In this document: positions 6,874 to 11,400 of the stretch, in pieces
Layout: each line of letters starts with the position of its first letter
How positions within the stretch are numbered: the stretch's first letter is position 1
Assembly (NCBI GenBank): GCA_903929325.1
Contig: CAIYUD010000022.1
Coordinates: 1-11,400 of the forward strand
DNA length: 11,400 bases
Direction: 5' to 3'
Origin: an uncultured Opitutia bacterium
Lineage (GTDB): Bacteria > Verrucomicrobiota > Verrucomicrobiia > Opitutales > UBA953
The notes under the pieces: generated by a model
Seen by the model: only the letters and a program-made list of their open reading frames with translations
Told to the model about the DNA's origin: nothing
Databases searched by the model: none
Program-made: the position numbers and the translations under genes

Positions 6874-9033
6874 ATGTATAACTCTTATATTCGGGGCGCT
6901 AGTCAGTTGACTGCGGCCATCGCATTAGCCGCGAATGTGACGCCGACGTTCGCGCAATCGGCGAATTCGTCTGGCTCTGAACTTGAAGAGATAGTCGTCA
7001 CCGCTCAGCGGCGTGAGCAACGCTCTGAAGACGTCGGTGTAACCATCAATGTACTGTCCGGCAGCGATTTGAAAACGGCCGGCGCGCAGTCTATTGTCGA
7101 CCTCGCTAGCGTAACGCCAAATGTCCAAATCAAAAACGTTATGGCGAATAGCATTACCAATGTCAGTATTCGCGGCATCGGCTTAAATGACTACGCCGTT
7201 AACAACAATCCGGCTGCCGGAATGTACGTTGACAACGTTTATCTCGTGTCTCCCGCAATGCTAACTTTCGGGTTGCTTGACGTAGATCGCGTCGAGGTCC
7301 TTAAGGGGCCTCAGGGTGATCTTTACGGTCGAAACACGACTGCCGGAGCAGTAAATATCATCAGCCGAAAGCCGTCTGAAGAAAATGAAGGGCAGATAGA
7401 AGCGGGCTTTGGAAGCTATCGGAATTGGCATGTTGATGGCGCAATAGGCGGCGCGCTTACATCAAATCTCACCGCACGTCTGGCTATCCAGACTGTTCAG
7501 CAAGATTCCGGAGCGCAGACCAACTACGTTACTGGAAATCGTATCGGAAAAATCGATCGTACAAATGGCAGAGTGCAACTACAGTGGAAGCCGTCTGACA
7601 CCCTTAGTATTCTACTAAATGCGCATAATGGCTACGACCATTCCGATGTAACGCTTTACAAGGCAAATAATGTATTGACGGGAGAGGAGAATCAATACGC
7701 TGGAAAACCGCGGGTTGCGGGTGCGGGCGTAGATCCTCACATGCGTTTAGAGTCTAGTGGAGTTTCACTGACGGCAAATCTTTCGCTAAGTTCGAACCTG
7801 ACTCTCACCTCCATCAGTGCCTACGAGCATTTCAAGCGACTGCACGCAGAAGATACGGATGGCACATCGTTGCGCTACCTGGACGGCACCTACAAAAACA
7901 GCGTTGACCAGTACTCTGAGGAAGTCCGGATTGGCTATCATGGAGACGGCCTAGAACTTATCGGAGGTGCATTTTATTCCACCGATAAGGTGAAGACACG
8001 CGATGCTTTCTACGCGCCAGATCTCTTGCCGCTGTTTGGATTGGCCCCTTTCGATACGATTGGAAATATGTATCAGCAGAAGACAGACGCTTACGCTGCC
8101 TTCATGCACGGCGAGTGGACATTCGCGCCTCGACTTACGTTGGTTGGTGGTCTCCGATACACCGAAGAGCGCAAGGCTTTCGATCAAGCGGCAACGTTCC
8201 TATGTGCGTCGGGTACTTGCGCCAACCTGTTTTCTCCTGTGAGCATCAGGTATTCCACAAGTAATGTCTCAGGAAAAATCGGCCTGAATTTCAAGGTCGC
8301 TGAAAGAACTCTCATCTACGCAAGCGTTAGCCGCGGCTTCAAGTCCGGTGGGTTCCAGGGGCAGTTAGCGTTCGATCCGGCTGTCCTTCAGCCCTTTAGT
8401 GACGAAAAGCTTACGGCATATGAGTTCGGCGTCAAGGCCCGTGTCATGCCTAATCTACAAGTTAATGCGGCGGTATTCGATTATGAATATCGCGATGCGC
8501 AGATCTATGGTCCGCTATTCGATTCTCCGGTCGGTGTTTTGTTCGGGATTGCTAATGTTGGCGATGCCCGGGTGAAGGGTGCAGAGGCTGATATTTCATG
8601 GCGGCCTGCGGATGGATTGGATGTCCGTTTTGGTATAGGAACGATTGATACTGAAGTAACCAGGTCTATCGTCGCTGGCGTGACTAAGGGTAGCGTGTTG
8701 CCGAACTCTCCAAAACTGACCATGAACGGTTTGGTGAAGTACAAGTGGGCAATCGGCGAGCAAATGCATGCGGATATAAGCGTCGGCGGAAACTACCAGA
8801 GTACTGTTCGCTTCGATATCGTACGCAGTCCTAATGAGGCGGTGGAGGATTCATACTTTATTGGAAATGCTGAGCTGGGGGTTTCCGTCGGTGACCATTG
8901 GAGGGCGTCGCTGTGGTGCAAGAACCTCGGTGACAAGCTCTACCGGACGCAGACCCTAAATACCAGCGTTGGCTGGACTAGCCACTATGGCGCTCCGCGG
9001 ACCTTCGGTATCAATTTCGCCTATAACCGGTAA
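6874..9033 (+). CDS. TonB-dependent outer-membrane receptor
   Basis: 719 residues with all expected parts. There is a signal peptide (hydrophobic LTAAIALAA core, cleavage near residues 27-28, TFAQ). A TonB box EEIVVTA follows at 38-44. The plug domain runs from ~50 to 165 and includes SIRGIGLNDY, YVDNVYL, DRVEVLKGPQG and LYGRNTTAGAVNIISRKP. A long beta-barrel ends in an aromatic-rich FGINFAYNR. The family moves scarce or bulky ligands across the outer membrane using TonB-ExbBD energy. A start at 6874 is supported by GGGAG 7-8 nt upstream. It follows the DUF917 gene by 104 bp without a visible terminator, so it may share that transcript. The general style (EEIVVTAQRREQ, then an SVTPN-type plug) is that of catabolic TonB receptors of sphingomonads and related gammaproteobacteria rather than classical siderophore receptors. 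The ligand is inferred to be the cassette's substrate. Confidence 0.93.
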   Translation: MYNSYIRGASQLTAAIALAANVTPTFAQSANSSGSELEEIVVTAQRREQRSEDVGVTINVLSGSDLKTAGAQSIVDLASVTPNVQIKNVMANSITNVSIRGIGLNDYAVNNNPAAGMYVDNVYLVSPAMLTFGLLDVDRVEVLKGPQGDLYGRNTTAGAVNIISRKPSEENEGQIEAGFGSYRNWHVDGAIGGALTSNLTARLAIQTVQQDSGAQTNYVTGNRIGKIDRTNGRVQLQWKPSDTLSILLNAHNGYDHSDVTLYKANNVLTGEENQYAGKPRVAGAGVDPHMRLESSGVSLTANLSLSSNLTLTSISAYEHFKRLHAEDTDGTSLRYLDGTYKNSVDQYSEEVRIGYHGDGLELIGGAFYSTDKVKTRDAFYAPDLLPLFGLAPFDTIGNMYQQKTDAYAAFMHGEWTFAPRLTLVGGLRYTEERKAFDQAATFLCASGTCANLFSPVSIRYSTSNVSGKIGLNFKVAERTLIYASVSRGFKSGGFQGQLAFDPAVLQPFSDEKLTAYEFGVKARVMPNLQVNAAVFDYEYRDAQIYGPLFDSPVGVLFGIANVGDARVKGAEADISWRPADGLDVRFGIGTIDTEVTRSIVAGVTKGSVLPNSPKLTMNGLVKYKWAIGEQMHADISVGGNYQSTVRFDIVRSPNEAVEDSYFIGNAELGVSVGDHWRASLWCKNLGDKLYRTQTLNTSVGWTSHYGAPRTFGINFAYNR

Positions 9034-9040
9034 GGGTCTG

Positions 9041-9076
9041 GCTGCGGGCACCGTGAGGGTTCGCAGCTTTTCTTTT
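9041..9076 (+). terminator. Probable intrinsic terminator after the TonB receptor gene
   Basis: Arms GCTGCG (9041-9046) and CGCAGC (9062-9067) with an inner ACC/GGT pairing, followed directly by TTTTCTTTT (9068-9076). It begins 7 bp after the receptor stop codon. It would separate, or partly attenuate, transcription of the two downstream genes. Confidence 0.65.
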
Positions 9077-9080
9077 ACAT

Positions 9081-9103
9081 CGGAGGCTGCTTGTTGGCCT
9101 CCG
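9081..9103. promoter_or_regulatory. Second hairpin in the leader of the racemase gene
   Basis: Inverted repeat CGGAGGC (9081-9087) and GCCTCCG (9097-9103) with a 9-nt spacer, not followed by a T run. It lies 28 bp before the racemase start and just after the terminator-like hairpin. The GGAGG in its left arm is paired in the stem. It may be an mRNA-stabilising or attenuating leader element; the role is not determinable. Confidence 0.35.
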
Positions 9104-9131
9104 CAGTGAATGTCTGAACAGGAGTAAGTTT

Positions 9132-9875
9132 ATGCGGCTGCTGAATCTTGTGCCGGTAATCAGCGATGTATGGACCCCGGAGATGGGAGCCTATACTTTC
9201 CAGTATTTGCGTGACACGACCGAAGTCGTAACGTTGAAGCTGGAACATGGTCCAAGCAGCATTGAGGGAGAATACGACGAGATGCTGGCCGCACCTGAGG
9301 TTGCTTTCTACTGCGAAGAGGCAGAAAGGGGTACTTGGGCCGCTGGGAAGTTTGACGGTGTATTCGTCAACTGTTTTGGCGACCCTGGGGTTCGCGCTGC
9401 GCGGGAAGCTGTGCGTATTCCGGTATTCGGAGGGTTCGAGCCCGCAATGCACATGGCTCTCGGCGTTGCTGATAATTTGTCCATCATCAGCGTACTAAAA
9501 AACGTTCTGCCACTCATTCATGGAAGTATTTCCAAGGCAGGCCTCGGAAAGCGCGTTGTGAGTTTGCGGGAAATCGGTGTTCCGGTGCTGGATTTAATTG
9601 ATCATCAACTCGTCGTTCAGAAACTCATCGAGCAGTCGGTTCAGGCAATCACCGTAGACAACGCTCATGCCATTGTTCTCGGTTGTACGGGCTTTGTAAA
9701 TGTTCGGGAAGAGGTCCAAGCGGGGCTGCTGGAGGCCGGCTACGATACCGTCGTTATCGAAGCCGCGCAGGCAGCTATGGTCATGTTGGAGAACTTCGTC
9801 ACCATGGGTTACATGCAGAGCCGTCTTAACTACATGCCACCACGCCAGAAGGACCGTAACTGGTGGACGAGTTGA
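9132..9875 (+). CDS. Asp/Glu/hydantoin racemase-family protein (HyuE-like)
   Basis: 247 residues; AGGAG (9120-9124) 7 nt before the ATG fixes the start. Two cysteines sit where the family's two-base racemisation mechanism needs them: C81 in NCFGDPG and C185 in LGCTGF. The blocks FGDPGVRAARE, IPVFGGFEPAMHMAL and IEAAQAAMVM are characteristic of hydantoin racemases within the Asp/Glu racemase superfamily. These enzymes abstract and re-add the proton at the stereocentre, for example C5 of a 5-substituted hydantoin. Length matches the family (~240-250). The C-terminal tail RQKDRNWWTS is unremarkable. It follows the TonB receptor after a terminator-like hairpin and precedes the divergent DUF917-like gene by 54 bp, so these two may form a separate transcript. 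It would allow a stereospecific ring-processing enzyme to use both isomers. Maleate isomerase or arylmalonate decarboxylase activity is a less likely alternative. Confidence 0.85.
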   Translation: MRLLNLVPVISDVWTPEMGAYTFQYLRDTTEVVTLKLEHGPSSIEGEYDEMLAAPEVAFYCEEAERGTWAAGKFDGVFVNCFGDPGVRAAREAVRIPVFGGFEPAMHMALGVADNLSIISVLKNVLPLIHGSISKAGLGKRVVSLREIGVPVLDLIDHQLVVQKLIEQSVQAITVDNAHAIVLGCTGFVNVREEVQAGLLEAGYDTVVIEAAQAAMVMLENFVTMGYMQSRLNYMPPRQKDRNWWTS

Positions 9876-9929
9876 GTTTTTGAAGCACTATAGATAACAA
9901 GCAGCGTTTTTTCGACTATGGAGATTGTT

Positions 9930-11231
9930 ATGGAAAATCCTAGCCGTACCAAGAGTCGTTCGAGTTTGCTTACTGGGTGCCGTCGGCATTTTCGCTCAGG
10001 GCGTAGCTTTAATATCAATGCGTCGAATATTTTTGATATTGGTTGGGGTTTCGGGCTCAGTGCTAGCGGCGGTGGAGGGTCGCTTGTAGATGGTATCGGC
10101 CTTATTCAGACGATGTTGGATAGGGGATTCGAAAGTATCGATGCAAGGTCGACAAGTCTGGCTCCTCTGAACGAGGCGGCTGTTATTTCCGGCGGTATGG
10201 GTGCTCCATCTGCAATTTCGGGTGGGCTTGAGGCTTTTGTGCCATCTTGTCTGGCAGCACTAAATGCACTTCGGGATTCGGGCCTGGTTCCGGAGCGTAT
10301 TACCGGGATTACACCAATTGAAGCCGGTCCAGTAAACGGGATTCTGCCGGTGTATATATCTTGGCAGTCCAATGGAGAGTACATTCTTTATGATTGCGAT
10401 GGTGCTGGGCGTGCGGTTCCATCGTTGACGAATTTGCTTTTTGATTTCGAGAGAATTCCATTCTCGCCGTCCGCCCAAGCGAATCTTGATGCAACGCAGA
10501 CCTTGCTAAATACCACATGGGCGAATGGGGCTCAGGCAGAGGCGGGGTTGCGGGATGTTATTGCGCAGTATGGTGGCGCCATTGGGCTCGCTGCGTGGCC
10601 TCAAAATGGCTTGCAACTTGCCTTGGCTGCGTTGGTGCAGGGAACCTTTTTCACTGCGGCGACCTACGGTCAGCAGACCTACGCACTGCGCAGCAGTGCG
10701 TCGAAGTTGCTCGACTACTTGGCCGGTCTTGCTCCGAATCCAGAGTTCAAGGGGCTGGTTTGGCAGGCGACGTTTAACGAAATTTACAGGGATCCCGATG
10801 GTCTAGCTAACGGCTACGATAAAGGCTACATAGTTTTCGGCCGCAATGAGATTGAACCCGGAATTGAATATCGGATGTATTACCTAAATGAAAATATGTT
10901 TGTGTCGCGTCACGTGGCGTTTCTTGGTGAATTTTTGAGTTATGTAGCGACGGCGCCAAGCTCAATCTCGTGTTATTTTTCGGACCCGCACCCGCATCCG
11001 GTGCTTCGCTGTGACAGGGGTGATTTCATTCCTTACAACACAGGCGATAACGATATTATTGAGGCTCTGGTCGGGCAGCAGATGCTAGTTGGCGTAACGT
11101 CGCCGACGGGACTTCTTTATAGTGAGAATGTTAAACAATCGTTCGTGACTGTTCTTAATGATTATTTCTCCGAGCCGCCCTACGGCTTTGAATTTGGCCT
11201 TTCGGATATCTTCCCGCAAATTGGTGACTAG
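9930..11231 (+). CDS. Divergent DUF917-like protein, paralogue-like to the gene at 5663
   Basis: 433 residues from ATG 9930, preferred over ATG 9918 because GGAG (9920-9923) lies 6 nt before it. It has no obvious annotation at first sight, but its order of motifs matches the 368-aa DUF917 protein of the same island: INASNIFDIGWGFGLSASGGGG (29-50) against ITLENIDHLAVGSSFLGTGGGG; GGMGAPSA (88-95) against AAIGAPTV; PIEAGPVNGILPV (129-141) against SAEIGGCNSMMPV; and DCDGAGRAVPSL (155-166) against DGDGMGRAFPAL. The spacing between blocks is nearly the same. It differs by a basic N-terminal extension of ~26 residues (many Arg/Ser), GGGGSLVDG in place of GGGGDPYLG, and a longer C-terminal half (FKGLVWQATFNEIYRD, HPHPVLRCDRGD). 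It could be a second catalytic subunit, a partner, or an enzyme of changed specificity. The family link is my own alignment by eye. Confidence 0.72.
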   Translation: MENPSRTKSRSSLLTGCRRHFRSGRSFNINASNIFDIGWGFGLSASGGGGSLVDGIGLIQTMLDRGFESIDARSTSLAPLNEAAVISGGMGAPSAISGGLEAFVPSCLAALNALRDSGLVPERITGITPIEAGPVNGILPVYISWQSNGEYILYDCDGAGRAVPSLTNLLFDFERIPFSPSAQANLDATQTLLNTTWANGAQAEAGLRDVIAQYGGAIGLAAWPQNGLQLALAALVQGTFFTAATYGQQTYALRSSASKLLDYLAGLAPNPEFKGLVWQATFNEIYRDPDGLANGYDKGYIVFGRNEIEPGIEYRMYYLNENMFVSRHVAFLGEFLSYVATAPSSISCYFSDPHPHPVLRCDRGDFIPYNTGDNDIIEALVGQQMLVGVTSPTGLLYSENVKQSFVTVLNDYFSEPPYGFEFGLSDIFPQIGD

Positions 11232-11385
11232 GTTTTCTCTGAAAATATTTGGATCGGTTAATTTTAGCGCGTGAGTTGGGTTTGTTGGTTGTCTCGGGCT
11301 AAGTAATAAGCTATTTCCTGCGGTATTTTAGTGCTCAGTAGCGCCCACTTAAGCGAGTCAATTTTCGCTAAAGAGGCGGAATCTG
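11232..11385. other. Right-end non-coding stretch of the island
   Basis: No gene is supported here. The sequence is A/T-richer than the flank. It holds a small dyad AGCGA/TCGCT (11352-11356 and 11365-11369, 8-nt spacer) and a GAGGC/GCCTC dyad (11373-11377 and 11385-11389) that overlaps the third att copy. Such short repeats beside an att core could be recombinase or accessory-factor sites, but nothing confirms it. Confidence 0.4.
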
Positions 11386-11400
11386 CCTCACTCTCCGCCA
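11386..11400 (+). repeat. Copy 3 of tRNA 3'-end direct repeat (putative right att site)
   Basis: CCTCACTCTCCGCCA is identical over 15 bp to 1097-1111, the acceptor 3' strand plus CCA of tRNA-Ser. The upstream five bases (GAATC with TG inserted) only loosely resemble the tRNA. The window ends exactly at the CCA, so whether chromosome or a second tandem element follows cannot be seen. Confidence 0.8.

Larger units (their letters stand above)
1112..11400. mobile_element. Putative genomic island integrated at tRNA-Ser(GCU)
   Basis: The segment is bounded by direct repeats of the tRNA-Ser 3' end: the tRNA itself on the left, an additional copy at 1305-1321, and a copy at the right window edge (11386-11400). 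The cargo is six co-directional genes that look catabolic, with visibly less GC-rich sequence than the glcF/csrA flank. No integrase, excisionase, transposase or plasmid/conjugation gene is present within these ~10.3 kb. The element is therefore either a passive or decayed island, or one unit of a tandem array whose integrase lies to the right. The true left boundary is either 1112 or about 1322, depending on which repeat copy marks this insertion. Confidence 0.65.

Noticed and set aside
10517..10806. Two overlapping plus-strand frames inside the last gene
   Set aside because: Both lie in alternative frames of the DUF917-like gene, are Trp/Cys/Arg-rich without motif, and have no separate signals.
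1112..11400. CRISPR array, phage structural genes, toxin-antitoxin or restriction/defence genes on the island
   Set aside because: None seen: no regularly spaced repeats, and all six large frames are accounted for by regulatory, catabolic-type and receptor families.

Overview
The window joins a stretch of GC-rich proteobacterial chromosome to an accessory island inserted at a serine tRNA gene. On the left are the 3' end of glcF (glycolate oxidase iron-sulfur subunit), csrA (RNA-binding regulator) with its own hairpin terminator, and tRNA-Ser(GCU) followed by a strong terminator. The csrA to tRNA-Ser order, the CsrA sequence and the style of the TonB receptor suggest a gammaproteobacterium. 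A Nevskiales- or Steroidobacter-like or xanthomonad-like host is a guess that this sequence alone cannot settle.

The 3' end of the tRNA gene occurs three times in direct orientation: in the tRNA itself (1093-1111), as a 17-bp exact copy at 1305-1321, and as a 15-bp exact copy at 11386-11400, the last bases of the window. This is the signature of tyrosine-recombinase integration at a tRNA 3' end. The DNA between copies is therefore read as an island of about 10.1-10.3 kb, with a small 0.2-kb slice of debris at its left edge. No integrase, transposase or conjugation gene is visible, so the island is either non-autonomous or decayed, or the integrase lies beyond the right edge.

The island carries six same-strand genes that look like one catabolic cassette: (1) an 821-aa MalT/LAL-like LuxR-family regulator with a degenerate P-loop; (2) a 517-aa HyuA/oxoprolinase-family ATPase-fold protein; (3) a 368-aa DUF917-family protein starting 2 nt after it; (4) a 719-aa TonB-dependent receptor; (5) a 247-aa Asp/Glu/hydantoin racemase-family protein; (6) a 433-aa protein of no obvious annotation, which by motif alignment is a second, very divergent DUF917-like protein. 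A 12-bp near-palindromic motif is shared between the region upstream of the regulator and the region upstream of the hyuA-like gene, making it a candidate operator.

Working model (inference): the receptor imports a scarce or bulky (thio)hydantoin-like or other cyclic imide/amide compound, the racemase interconverts its stereoisomers, and the HyuA-like/DUF917 pair attacks the ring, under control of the dedicated regulator. The cassette lacks HyuB, a dihydropyrimidinase-type hydantoinase and a carbamoylase, so it is not the textbook hydantoin pathway. The second DUF917-like protein and the regulator with its shared operator are the least conventional parts.
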